From assembly GCA_947069175.1 (NCBI GenBank), contig CAMTDV010000023.1, positions 91,634,240 to 91,698,239 of the forward strand: a stretch of DNA of 64,000 bases, read 5' to 3'. A program made the translations under genes and the position numbers. Of this stretch, positions 34,501 to 45,779 are shown in pieces. Under the pieces are notes generated by a model. That model saw nothing but the letters and a program-made list of their open reading frames with translations, searched no databases and was not told the DNA's origin. The stretch's first letter is position 1; every line of letters begins with the position of its first letter. The stretch is from Scalesia atractyloides. Taxonomy: Eukaryota; Streptophyta; Magnoliopsida; Asterales; Asteraceae.

Positions 34501-34943
34501 TAAATTTTGAAATGTGTATGGTAAATTTACATGTGTGTAGAGGTAAATTCCGGTAAATGTAAGACATATGTAGGATAAATTTTGAAATGTTTAGGATAAA
34601 ATGTTTTTGCTTTATTAATGAGAAATAACATAATTAATGAGAGGAGTTATAAACTATTTAATGTTTTATTATTATGTTTTTTTTTTCTTCTCACATTAAA
34701 TTTCTTCTTAAATGAACATTCCCTTCATGTATAACTATGTATATATATGTATTAAATTTTATAAACTCTTAGGCGTATATTAAAAATAAAATAAATACTA
34801 AAAGGTAAATCAGATGTTTACATTTAAGAAGTATTTCTAATGATTCTTGAATACAAACTAAATACACAAATTAATTTCACTTGCTTTTTATTTATATATT
34901 CAATTATTTACATCAACAATATCATAGAAACTAATTCTCTTAA
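31591..34943. other. Long noncoding AT-rich interval
   Basis: No gene is supportable over 3.3 kb. Contents I can name are a TA run at 32130-32149, a cluster of ACACATGTGTATAAACT repeats at 32655-32815, a C9/A9 homopolymer patch at 33246-33270, and TGTGTAGGTAAATTTT-type repeats at 34470-34600. Confidence 0.5.
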
Positions 34944-36095
34944 TTAATTCAAAGTTCCGATATCAACAAAAGTACACTTTATAATACACACAATATCTTT
35001 GTGTCCCTTTTGAATCTGTACACTAAAGTAAAACACCATAAACACATCTACAAGTTTCTGAAAGACAACAAATGCACTTTCTATGAAAGATAAGGTATCA
35101 AACCTGTAAACTTCAAAACCACAAGGACTAAACTTGTAAGAAAACAAGAAATCACTAACAAGCAAGCGATGACCATTACGCTCTCTGAGGATCACAGTGT
35201 ATAAAGCAACTCTATTTTCAGGCATGTGAATTTTCCTTTTGCACCCCTCATCTTTACATATTGACGAATTAGTCTTCAACTTTTGTAAATTCTTGTTTTT
35301 GAATCTTTTTCTAAACTCATCTCCATTTCCTCTTGGCTCCATCACATCTTCTGCAAAACGAACCTTCTTTTTCTTCTTCACCCTCTTCTTCCCATCTACA
35401 CCAAATTATTAAAAAAAAAGTCAAATAAAAAACGTCAACGGAATTGAAAGTTTGACCAAAAAAAACAAACCCAATTTCAAGAAACAAAGATTTAAAGAAA
35501 TACAATCCTCTTCTCCCTCATCTACACCAAATTACAAAAAAAAAGTCAAAATTGAAGGAAAAAAAGTCACAAATGAAGAAAGTTTGACCATATAAAGTCA
35601 AACACAATTTCAAGAAAAAGATTTAAAGAAATACATGTATACAACCCTCTTCTTCCCATCTACACCAAATCAAAAAGTCAAATTGAAAAAAAGTCAAAAT
35701 TGAAGGGAAAAAAGTCACAAATGAAGAAGGTTTGACCAAATAAAGTCAAACACAATTTCAAGAAAAAAAGATTTAAAGAAATACATGTATACAACCCTCT
35801 TCTTCCCATCTACGCCAAATCACAAAAAAGTCAAAATTGAAGAAAAAAAGTCAACGGGATATAAAACTTGACCAAAAAAAGTCAAACAGATTTCAAGAAA
35901 AATATACAAACCTATAGAGATACAAGGTCTTGGGTGGTGGGTGGTGGTGAATTTTCCGGCGACGGCTACGGCGGCCGATGTGGTGGCGGTGGGTGGTTTG
36001 TGATGGCGGAAGGCGAGGAGGATGACGGTGCCGGAGACGGCGACCATGGCGGTGGCTAAAACTATACTATTTGAAGCAAATATTGATGATGACAT
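34944..36095 (-). CDS. Small membrane-anchored protein with KKVRFAEDV motif, two exons
   Basis: Exon 1 is 36095-35912 (184 nt) and exon 2 is 35395-34944 (452 nt). The donor is CTATAG|GTTTG and the acceptor GGTGTAG|ATGGG, and the join keeps frame and gives 211 residues. Exon 1 encodes an N-terminal hydrophobic segment (about residues 10-29, IVLATAMVAVSGTVILLAF) that is a likely membrane anchor. Exon 2 opens with a Lys-rich run then VRFAEDV, EPRGNGDEFRKR and MPENRVALYTVILRERNGHR. I recall this motif order from small uncharacterised plant proteins, so the exon structure is probably real; the function is unknown. The last 50 residues or so look unlike the conserved part and could be 3' sequence read through a lost stop. 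Confidence 0.7.
35396..35911 (-). repeat. Intron tandem array that repeats the 3' splice site
   Basis: The intron is built of about 130-150 bp units. Each includes GGTGTAGATGGGAAGAAGAGG or a close variant, which is the acceptor plus the first bases of exon 2. On the plus strand these lie at about 35383-35405 (real exon 2), 35508-35530, 35650-35672 and 35796-35818. The rest of each unit is CTTGAAATT, GTTTGACTTT and TTGGTCAAA blocks. Confidence 0.8.
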
Positions 36096-36601
36096 GATGA
36101 AATTGTGTAGAATTGTTGGTGAATTTTGGAGAATTATGAATCGGAGAAATGGGTGTGATAATTTGATTAAAGAAAGAGAGAAAAAACGGGTGTTGATTAA
36201 AGAATTCCGATGGAAGTTTGAAGTTTTGAAGTGTTGAAGAAGTTGGTAGGGGGAGTTTTTAAATAAAAAGGGGGAAAATATTGCCGATTAAATAATAAAT
36301 AATAACCAAATAAAGCATCAATTAAAGATTTAAAGGATATAATATTCTTTTCTTTCTTTGCATTAAAATGAATTTATTTAATAAATGTTGTATTTATATT
36401 TAGTGTGTATTTGGTCACCTATAAGACTAAATGCAAGTTAGCGTGACTAAAATAGTGGTATTATGGGGTTGGATTTCACTATTTAATCATTTTTAAATAT
36501 TGTAAATCGCGTATCTAACTCTAAACACGAATTTGTTACTCGGTCTTCTATATGTCTGGTTTATGGATTTTATTACCGTTATCGTGGTTGTTGTTTATAC
36601 T

Positions 36602-36970
36602 TTAGTGATTGAAATTTACTCGTTAGATTTTCATCACCAAAAATGGACCTCAAGTTCGTCTCATAAACGAACTTGATGCATTGGTTGTTTAAGTACAATT
36701 CCATCAATTATAACTAACAAGTTTAAATATTACTTATACTTTTTGATATTGTATGGTATATAAATAGATTAGAGATTTAATGTGAAATCCGTTTTGAGTA
36801 ATCTTGTAAAACTCATTTAATATTGCACACGTATACAAACACGTATTTCTTTTTTTTTTTCTATAAATAATATCAAGAATGCCATATGTATTTCAGTTCT
36901 CTCCAAATTAAACTTTTTTTATAATTCTAAACTAAACCTTACTTACATTCTTTTATGAATTATAATTAAT
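36602..36970 (+). repeat. Local repeat family, copy R1
   Basis: Shares TTTACTCGTTAGATTTTCATC, ATTATAACTAACAAGT, TTTTTGATATTGTATGGTAT and GAGTAATCTTGTAA in order with six further copies to 46.5 kb. No coding frame. Confidence 0.8.
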
Positions 36971-37216
36971 TAATTAATATATGTTAGTAGCAAAACTGAA
37001 TGAATAGTGGCATGTAGATGTTAGTAGGAAAACAGAATGAATAGTGGCAGGTAGGTGATTTCGGTGCTATTTGTATGGTTTATCTCATCATCTCATATGA
37101 GGGTTTAGATTTTTGAACATCAAATCCATGGTGGGTTCTTTATCTCTTTCTTGCTTTTTTCTCCGGCGATTGAAGTTGAGCATCGTTTAATGCTTGAGCA
37201 TCGATTACTATATTGT

Positions 37217-37254
<38 letters not shown>

Positions 37255-37255
37255 T

Positions 37256-37682
37256 AGGGGATGGTTATCTTGAGAACGCTAAATGTTACGAGAACCGTAA
37301 GAACGAATAAGAAAACCAATCAAAACCTTTTTTTTAATACAATCATTATTTTAATTAAAATACAACATCAAAAAAAGAAATTAAAACATCAAATAATTCA
37401 TTTCTCCTCTCAAAATCACTCTTATTAGTTTTTTTACACATGTGTAAATATAACAAATTTACACATGTGTAAAGGGCAAACTTACACATGTGTAAATTTT
37501 CTTTATTTCTGAATTCATGTAAATTTAAATGTGTAAATTAAATTTATAAAATTGTATTCAAATAATAATGACAAGTGTAAAAAGAAATTTTGGATTTCAC
37601 TTGTTTTTGATCAAGTTCTAGTGTTTTTTTCATTCGTTCTCACGGTTCTCGCGATATTTAGCATTCTCATTTACCCTCCCCT
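37256..37682. mobile_element. TIR element inserted in a TA microsatellite, 427 bp
   Basis: The left end AGGGGATGGTTA..GAGAACGCTAAAT and right end ATTTAGCATTCTC..ACCCTCCCCT are inverted over about 50 bp, including ACGAGAACCGTAAGAACGAAT. Both flanks are TA repeats, so the target duplication cannot be read. The interior carries TTACACATGTGTAAA palindromes. Confidence 0.75.
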
Positions 37683-37769
37683 ATATATATATATATATAT
37701 GTATATGTATATGTATGTATATGTATATATATGTATGTATATGTATACTTAAACTTTTCTTTTTTCCGG

Positions 37770-38290
37770 TTACCCCACTATTAAACATTATAGTTTTTAG
37801 CAACCTGTCAAATACTTATGAAAATACTCTTCTATTGTTGGTTATCTTAATCTCATATGTCACTGCAAAACATTTTAATATCCAGTCTTATATTTGCTGA
37901 GTTCATAGATTTCCTAATTGTTATAAAAAATAAGTCAAAAGGAAGTTTACTTGTTAGATTTTCATCACCGAAAATCAATCTCAAACTCTCGCCCAAAAAC
38001 TAACGTAATATATCAATTATTTAAGTACAAATCTATAAATTATAACTAACAAGTCTAAAACAAAATTCATACACTTTTTGGTATTGTATGGTATATTAAT
38101 AGATTTGAGATTTATACGGATAAATACGTGTGGTATCTATTTTGAGTAATCTTTTAAGAGTCATTAAATCGTGTATACGTATTCAGACCCTCACTTTGTC
38201 ATAGTTAATATCATACATGCCTTAAATAAGTTTAATCTTTTAAGTCATGCTAAACAACGCTCTATTTACGTTCATTTATAAATTATAAGG
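37770..38290 (+). repeat. Local repeat family, copy R2 with upstream module M
   Basis: Module M (37770-37915: AATACTCTT..TCTCATATGTC..TTTTAATATCCAG) precedes module R (37945-38290), which has the same conserved blocks as R1. Confidence 0.75.
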
Positions 38291-38597
38291 TCATGAGGTA
38301 TGGTTCCTCACCTACCCCATCATCCCTATTCTCTACCTAAGCTCCACATCAGCATCCTCTTCCCCCCTTCCCCCATTAGATGGTGTTCCCCTTCACCCCT
38401 CCCTCTTTCAACGATCATGTGCAATGGATAGGAGCTCGGAGGAGACGGGGTTATCCCACGAAGCCATCAATCCCTCTATCATATATGTACAAATAGAATA
38501 GCCTATTTATACAGAATGGTAAAGAGGCCATACTCTACAAATATATATAATATTCTTATATTTGTTTAGCAAATGGGTTGCGTTATGGGTGTTGATT
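38291..38597. other. C/T-rich noncoding insert between repeat copies
   Basis: Contains CTACCCCATCATCCC-type pyrimidine-rich sequence at 38310-38410. I see no gene and do not recognise the element. Confidence 0.4.
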
Positions 38598-39130
38598 ACA
38601 CTTTAGTGATGAAACATTACTAGCTAGATAATTATAATCGAAAACTGATCTTAAGCTTGTCCAAAAAACTAACTTGATATATCAATTGTCTTGAGTACAA
38701 TTTAATCAGTTAGAACAAACAAGTCAGAAACATTAGTTATATATTTTTTGATATGTTAATAGATTCTAGATTTAATACAAATAAACACGTAGTTAGAGAA
38801 TCTGTTTTGAGTAATCTTGTAAGAGTCATTTAATATTATACACATACTTAAACACGTAATTTTTTTTATAGCTACTATCAAACACACCTTAAATATATCA
38901 GTTTTTTTTTTCAAATTCAAACGTTTTAGTCCTAAACCTAACTTTTTTTAAATTCATTTATAAATTATAACTGATTATAATAGTGCCCATCAACTTTCTT
39001 CCTAGTGTCTTAGTATAAATATTCTTTTTATAAACTTAATTTTTTTGGGTGTCTTAGTATAAATATTCTTTTTATAAAGTTAAAATTTTTTTGGTAGATA
39101 TCTAAAGCTTAATGATGACTATATTATAAA
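38598..39130 (+). repeat. Local repeat family, copy R3
   Basis: Same order of blocks as R1, with the downstream extension ATAATAGTGCCCATCAACTTTC. A 41 bp direct duplication (GTGTCTTAGTATAAATATTC) lies near 39008-39080. Confidence 0.75.
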
Positions 39131-39171
39131 CTATAATTAATATATATTTACCAGTTTTCGAGGTGGTTGCT

Positions 39172-39760
39172 TACAATTTTATTGATTAAAATTTACTCGT
39201 TAGATTTGCATCATCGAAAGTTGATCTCAAGCTCGTCCCAAAAACTAACTTGATATATAAATTTTAGTACAATTCTATTAACAATAACTAACAAGTCAAA
39301 GATAAAATTTATACACTTTTTGAAATTGTATGGTATATTAATGGATTCGAGATTTAATACGGATAAACACGTGTGATATCTATTTTAGTAATCTGTAAGA
39401 TATTTAATGTTCTACACGTAACGTATTCAGACACATATTTTTTTTTATAATTGATATGATACATGCCTTAAATATTTCAATTCTTTTTGAAGTTATTCAA
39501 ACTTTTTAGTCGTCGTAAACAAATTTATTTACATTCATTGATAAATCATAACTTTTTTTTATGAAGAGAAATGCAAATTTTGTTCCACTACATCAAGGTT
39601 AGAGCAAGGCTACATACATTAGAAAATTTATTGATAAATTATAACTGATTTTAATAATGGCCTTCAACTTTCGTAATGCTATCTTATTTTAAATATTATT
39701 TTCGTAAAATTAAATTCTTTCATTGGTGATATCATAAGTTCGATGACTATATCAGAAATT
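39172..39760 (+). repeat. Local repeat family, copy R4
   Basis: Full R module plus the ATAATGGCCTTCAACTTTCG extension. It is interrupted by the LINE-tail insertion at 39553-39630. Confidence 0.75.
39553..39630 (-). mobile_element. 5'-truncated LINE tail with 15 bp target duplication
   Basis: TTGATAAATCATAAC (39538-39552) and TTGATAAATTATAAC (39631-39645) flank a 78 bp insert beginning with eight T, which is a poly(A) tail on the minus strand. The host copy R4 shows the empty-site sequence in its sister copies. Confidence 0.7.
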
Positions 39761-39808
39761 GAAAAAGAATATTGAGCAACGTTTTTACACTTTACTCATT
39801 CTATTAAA

Positions 39809-39835
39809 CTAGATTTACCATCCGTCCGTAATGCG
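39809..39835 (-). mobile_element. Helitron-like 3' terminus
   Basis: The minus strand reads GCCGCATTACGGACGGATG, then GTAAAT and CTAG (39812-39809), then T. The hairpin is weak. The 600 bp to the right (39836-40530), with several ACGTTG/ACACACG motifs, could be the body of such an element. Confidence 0.4.
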
Positions 39836-41004
39836 GCAGAGGTGTAAAATCGTGTCGAATAGCACCAGTGTCACACCACCGTCAGCGACAATCAATACTA
39901 AAGTTACGATGTGTTAATGCGAAGAAATTCGACTGCAACGTAAAACATAGAAAATAATAATTAAGTCGATTTAGGACTCCGCACGTTGTAACGAACCTGT
40001 CAAACAAAAAGACGAGAACATTGTACCACACACGTTGAGTCGTGTTAACTTGCAAAATCTAGTACGGAGCATAAAAGAAATGTAAAAACGTTGAACCACA
40101 CACGCACGTTACGCCAATGTTAACTCGCAAAATTAAAACAAATCGTAAAATGAAAAATATGTGAATATGAAAAGTGTGGGGGGCCAAAGTTAAAAGTAAA
40201 AAAGTTGTAAGGTTAAATAGTAAAACTTTTAGGGTAAAATAAAAGGTCATATAGATATAGGTTAAAAATAAAAGGTCACAATCAGATCTCTCTTTTCACA
40301 TGACTTCAACCCCCATGGGGAATTTTTAGAGACCGGATGATCAGAGATTTCGGTGGTTCTATTGAATAATCTAATCGGATACAACTCTGATTTTTTTGAG
40401 AAATTGGAACAACCGTATGCTTTTATGTAGAACTCGTATGAACCAATGTGACCAAAACCAGACTCACGAATTTTTGGAGAGCATTCCCCAATAACTGCCA
40501 CTTGGCAGTTATGGCAGTTATAATTCAAATTTGAATTGAATTAAATTGCCGCCTTAGTTTTTATCTACAAAATTGTGACGATTTTTTATAAAAATTATTT
40601 TTCTAAGGCATTTTCTGTAAAGCAATTTAATTAAAATAACGGTGGTATTGTTGTGGCGGTTTGACGGGATTACTATGGTGGTCGTTTGCCGGAACTATTG
40701 TGGTGGTGACCAGAATCATTGAAGAAGCTGTTAGGTTTAGAGAGAGATAAATGGTAAAAGTGAATTGGATAGAATGATTATGTTATTAGTTTTTAGAATA
40801 CTTAATAATAAATAATTAAATCTTTATTAATTTGGATTGGGAAAGACTGAAATACCCTTTTAGTTAACAAATATTTTAGATGGAGTTAGAGGCGGGGCGC
40901 AAATGAAAAAAAAAGGTAAACTATTGGAGGAAAATTGCAATTTTTAAATGATTGGAGCAAAACCGTTAAAACGATAAAACCATAAAGAAGAAAACGGAAG
41001 TTTA
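39836..41004. other. Noncoding stretch, possibly Helitron interior
   Basis: An 88-codon minus-strand frame (40528-40262) has no recognisable domain. GTGGTGGT/GGCGGT repeats lie at 40640-40710. I cannot support a gene. Confidence 0.4.
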
Positions 41005-41340
41005 CCCCTTTAATATTCTTTCTTATATTCATTGAGCTCATGGGTTTCTTCATTGATGTCCTTGCCCATGCTTAAACTCGTAGTAACTAAAATTTGGTCA
41101 TAAGATTTTCATCACTGAAAAGTGTTCGGATCTTTAGCTCGGGTATAAAATTTAACTTGGTATATATCAAATGATTAAACTACAATTCAATCAATTATAA
41201 GTTTAGAAACTAAAAAAAGTTATTTACCAACGGTTTTCTCATTTTATTAAACATGTTATTTTCAACTTGATAACTACTTATCAAAATCCTTATTTATTAT
41301 TAGTTTTCTTAATCTTAAATTTATTATTATTCATATAATC
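41005..41340 (+). repeat. Local repeat family, copy R5 (truncated)
   Basis: A short M piece (41005-41060) and the first half of R (41075-41215) are present, followed by a block like the start of M (41240-41340). Confidence 0.6.
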
Positions 41341-41567
41341 TTAAAGATAAAGGTTGTGGCTTTGTCACCAGCCAAATTTCAACACGTGTGTAACTAGGGT
41401 TCTTTTTCTCCTTTCTCTTCTTCAATATAATTTGTTACTCTGCCTTTTCTTGCTTCTGCTGCTTTATCTTCCAAGCATTAGTGTGTACTGTTTCGGTTGT
41501 TTTTATATTTATCTAATGTTTTGTTGCTTTTTTAAGCTTCACGTATTTGATGGTGGGGTGTCAGGAA

Positions 41568-42324
41568 CAGTGGTAGATTCAGGATTTTTTTCCTATGAGT
41601 TTACTTTTTCTTGGTTATCGGATTCTCACAACTAAATGTTAGAAAATTCGAGTCAGGTCAGGGACAATGGCGACTGAACCTTTTAGGGGCCTAAAACGGA
41701 CATTAAAATTGAGGCCCCTTTTAAAAAAACATTTTGCTTTCGATCTTAAATTGCGATTCCCAAATTATGAAAACCAGAAAAAAATGATTTGCATCAAAAT
41801 CAGTTACAATCTAATGTGAAATTAGATCGCAATTATTCTCTAAATTGATATCTTCTACTTTCTAAGAAAAAAAAGTAATATGTCTATAGTTATTATATGT
41901 AAAGGGAAAGACATTTCAACAAGAACACATATACACAAAAAATAGAAAACAACTTATTTGGTGGAAAATAATCGACTTCGTTTGGTCTTCATATCCAAGT
42001 TCAATTAGTAGTTCATGAAGAATCTTTATTTTTGTTGTCATCAAACTGAAACAAACATAATATATGGTACTGCATCATCTGGTCTTCACAATTTATTTTT
42101 GAAGTGGGGGAGAAGGTTTTACAAAAAATAAAAAAAAAAGAACAAAAAAAAAACAGAGTGATACAAGAGTCGAACTCGAGATAGGAGGGTTTAAAACCTC
42201 GCGTTATTGTTCACCCATAATTTATTTATGGGTTACTGCTGCATTTTTTATATTGGTTTTCACTAAAAATTATAAACCGAATGGGTTCCTAGGAACCCGG
42301 TGTTTTAATCTAAATCCGCCCCTG
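41568..42324. mobile_element. hAT-type non-autonomous element, 757 bp
   Basis: Ends CAGTGGTAGATTCAG...CTAAATCCGCCCCTG match at 12 of 15 bases inverted. The 8 bp flanks GTCAGGAA (41560-41567) and GTCAAGAA (42325-42332) differ at one base. No transposase is seen. The interior holds GGGGCCTAAAACGGAC..GAGGCCCC, another small inverted structure, at about 41687-41720. Confidence 0.75.
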
Positions 42325-42572
42325 GTCAAGAAGATACCCAACTTCACCATGTTTGGGTTAAATTAGTAAACTTTGATGTATTTAATTTGGATTTTGTTTT
42401 GAGAATAATTGTATTCTCAGATTACATGATTTTTAGGTTAGAAATTGCGTGTACCAACTCCACCACACGATTCAAAGTACAATTATAATTGTAGTTGCGT
42501 AGTAATTGAATAAGTTAGGGCTAATAAGATCATCTTTGCCTATTTTTCCATTAACTTTTCAGTTTGCTAATA

Positions 42573-42769
42573 GGGATAGGCAAATGGTACTGAGTACTGA
42601 ACCGGTATCGGTATCGAATTTACCGAATTAGGTACATTTTCGTTACCGATTTGGTACCGACTTTTGACATTTCCGGATACCGGTATTTACCGGTTTTTCA
42701 AATACTAGTTTCGAACCATAGCGTACAGGGTACATTCAGTACTGGTACGGTTGGAACCGAGCTCATCCC
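42573..42769. mobile_element. Small TIR element rich in GGTACCG/CGGTA motifs
   Basis: GGGAT...ATCCC ends with internal mirrored GGTACTGAGTACTG / CAGTACTGGTAC and many CGGTATCGG-type repeats. TAATA occurs directly on both sides (42568-42572 and 42770-42774), a possible 5 bp target duplication. Confidence 0.55.
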
Positions 42770-43077
42770 TAATACCAAATGACAGGTTGATTTATAGCAA
42801 TTGTTGATTACATATTTTAAAACAAGATGAGCATTGTTGATTTGTTAACGTTTACAAAAAGATATGGTATTCAATCTTCAAAACATGAGAGTTGGATCAC
42901 CTCTGTTTTGTCTTTAAAATATCTTTTCCTAAATGTTCATATAGGATTAGTTAGCATGATTAATATAAGAAATAACATATTGCACCTTAACCTCAAACAT
43001 TACAACAGTTTGGTGATAGGCAGGGGCAGCGTTTTACACAAAAAGCGCAACATTTTAACCCTAAAAGCGTAACATTT

Positions 43078-44600
43078 TGTAACACCCCAAAACTCGGATA
43101 TTTTGATTCGCTAGTAAGTTATCTTATGTTATGTCATGACATGAAATAATAGGTAACTTAACTTAGTTAAAAAGGATTGTTAAGTAGAAGGAAGGAAGCA
43201 AAGTGTAGGGACCATTGATGACATTCCTTGGAAGTTTATAAATGGTCAATAAAAGAAAGTTGGGTCAAAATTTTGCACTTTTATGTGTGTGAAAAGTGTG
43301 TGCGTCGATGGATGCTAGAGAAGGGAAAAGGGTTCTCCCAAACACCAAACCCCATATTGGAGATGAAATTAGGATCCAAACTTATGCATGAATGAAGAAT
43401 TATCATCATCTCAACCTAACACATGTGGTAAGTTTGTAATTGGAGATTTGATGATCTTGTATGAAGTGGGTTTATGTTTAATCCACAAAATTGTATGAAA
43501 ATTAATCATAAATATGTGTTAGAATCACCATATAGAACATAAACTATACAAGATTTTTAGTAATTTGATGTTTAGGATAAAAACCACTTATAGTAGTAAG
43601 GATGGCGAGATGAATGAATTATCCATGTTCAATTCTTGCACAAATTTGATAATTATGTAGTATGTGATGTGTACTTGTTATATAGGTTGAGTATGGGATA
43701 TAATTTATATGATGTTTACTTGTGTTGATGAATGAAAGTGACGAGTAAGAAAAAAAACATGAAATACTTGCCCATTATGCTTAGAAAGTAGTACGTACAC
43801 CAAATATTTGATGAAATGTCTAAATGACAATAACATGTGAAATTATATGCAAGAAAATTGGTAAACATGTATAGAACGTGATAATAATGTATTTGATAGT
43901 AAACTAACATGAGAAGTGTGTTTTAGATATAGTTTATGTGCAGATTATGTTGAAATGATGTTGGGTTAGCTAAGTATGGGTTAAGGAGTTAGTTGTGAAA
44001 ATATGAAAATGCTAGTGTGGATGGAATGGATTATGTATGTGTATATAATTAGGTGATCATGTAGTTGTATATGTCATACGATACAAGTATGAAATGCTAT
44101 GATGTTAATACTATGGGCAACCATATTAAGATGATTACATGTTCATAAGTTGAAAGTGTATAAGTAGGACAGTTGACTTTCTGAAAGTCAACAATGTATG
44201 AATATCATGGAATGGCCTTTGGACACGATTGTTAGAATAGAAATTTGATGTGTTATGTACTAGATAATTGATGTGTTGTGTATGATAATAATTGAGTTGT
44301 GTGGATTTGGAATGAGGTGACTATTAGTATATGTCTTATATATGCGGCAATTGACTAACGAAAGTCAAGTAATGTATGTATGGAAAGAAAATGAATGTTT
44401 GTGTGTATGCTTACACATGCTAACCATGTATGAACGTAATGACATATAAGGACAGAAATCTTGTCAATCGACTAAAGTATGGATGGCTAACGGGTCGAGA
44501 GGAAGCAAGGAGGCAAGCACGAATACGAACGCTTAAGGTAAGTGATTTCCGTTTCATTTGTTGTGGTAATGGGTTTTTTCATGGGTTTCTTGGTTGTTTC
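43078..44600 (+). repeat. Ty3-type LTR fragment
   Basis: Starts TGTAACACCCCAAAACTCGG, the kind of LTR start seen in the Ty3 copies at the left of the window. It continues as AT-rich noncoding DNA to GGTAAGTGATTTCCG near 44555, where copy R6 of the local repeat begins. I see no polypurine tract before it or TG..CA partner, so solo LTR and truncated LTR are both possible. Confidence 0.45.
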
Positions 44601-44609
44601 ATATAATCA

Positions 44610-44985
44610 CATTGATTAAAGTTTACTTGTTAATTTTCATGCAAGAAATTGGTCTTAACATCATCCCAAAAGTTAACTTGAAATATCAAATATCTAACTA
44701 TAATTCTGTCACTTATAACTAACAAGACTAAAATATTATTTATACGCTTTTTGATATTGTATAATATACTAATAGATTAAAAGTTTAATATGGATTAACA
44801 CATGTGTTATCTGTTTTGACTAATCTTATAAGAGTCATTTAATACTGTACACGTATTTAAACTGCTTAATATTTTTTTTTATAAATAATATCATACATGC
44901 CCTAAAAATTTTCAGTTCTCTCCAAATTAAACAAATTTTAGTCATCCAAAACTAAACTCTACTTAAAGTCAATGATAAATTATTA
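44610..44985 (+). repeat. Local repeat family, copy R6
   Basis: Has GTTTACTTGTTA, ATAACTAACAAGACTAAAAT, GATATTGTATAATATA and TAATCTTATAAGAGTCAT blocks. More diverged than R1-R4. Confidence 0.7.
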
Positions 44986-44989
44986 TATA

Positions 44990-45240
44990 TATTTTTCGAA
45001 GGATCATAAATAGTAATTTTAAATTTAAATAATATATAACTTTTTAATATTTTATTATATCAATATATTATTTTTAATATTTACTTTTAATATATTTTCA
45101 TTTTTTCTTATGTATTTTATAGTTTTCGAAGAACCATGAATAGTAATATAAAATTTAAAATAATAAATATTTTTTAATATTTTATTATATCAATATATTA
45201 TTTTTAATATTAAGTTTTAACTGTTAACATATTCTCATTT
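44990..45240. repeat. Tandem duplication, about 125 bp units
   Basis: TTTTCGAAGGATCATAAATAG...TATATCAATATATTATTTTT is repeated from about 45123 with TTTTCGAAGAACCATGAATAG. Confidence 0.75.
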
Positions 45241-45606
45241 TTTCTTATTTATTTTTACTTTTTGACGTATTTTTATTTTTCTTTTTCTAAAATCATATTT
45301 TCTTTATCATTTATTTTTATTTTTAATAATTCTTTTTTTTTCTAAATTATCTTTACTTTATCAATTAATTTAATATTTCTTTAAAAACTTATGTTCGTTA
45401 ATTTTTTTTCTAAAAACTTAAGTACGTAGTTGTGCTTAATTTTTACCCTTGATCAATATAACTTTTATTAAAAAACGAATTTATATTTAAAAATCAAAGT
45501 ATTTATTCGGTATCGTAAAATGATACGATAATAAACTGAACCGATTATAACGATTTGGCTTTCTAAACAACATGCTACATATTCAAATAACATTTGTTTT
45601 ACATAA

Positions 45607-45643
45607 CCAGTGTTTCGCCGCAACGCGCAACGAAAAAACCTAG
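45607..45643 (+). mobile_element. Helitron-like 3' terminus
   Basis: CGCCGCAACGCGCAACG, a spacer AAAAAAC, then CTAG (45640-45643) followed by T. The interval 45250-45606 upstream is AT-rich and could be its body. Confidence 0.45.
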
Positions 45644-45779
45644 TTATAATTATAATTGATTTTAATAATGGATATTAACTTTCATCACGCTATCTCTATT
45701 TAAAGTCGTTTTGTATTATATAGTCAGATGGCTACAGTAGAACCTCAGAAATAATTATTTATCATTTTTCACGGTTTAA

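Noticed and set aside
40262..40528. 88-codon minus-strand frame
   Set aside because: Reads smoothly but matches no domain I know; possibly Helitron cargo.
41354..41635. 93-codon Leu/Phe/Cys-rich frame
   Set aside because: Runs across the boundary of the hAT element at 41568, so it cannot be an old gene; composition is pyrimidine-driven.
43716..43910. 64-codon minus-strand aromatic-rich frame
   Set aside because: Low-complexity product of AT-rich LTR-like DNA.
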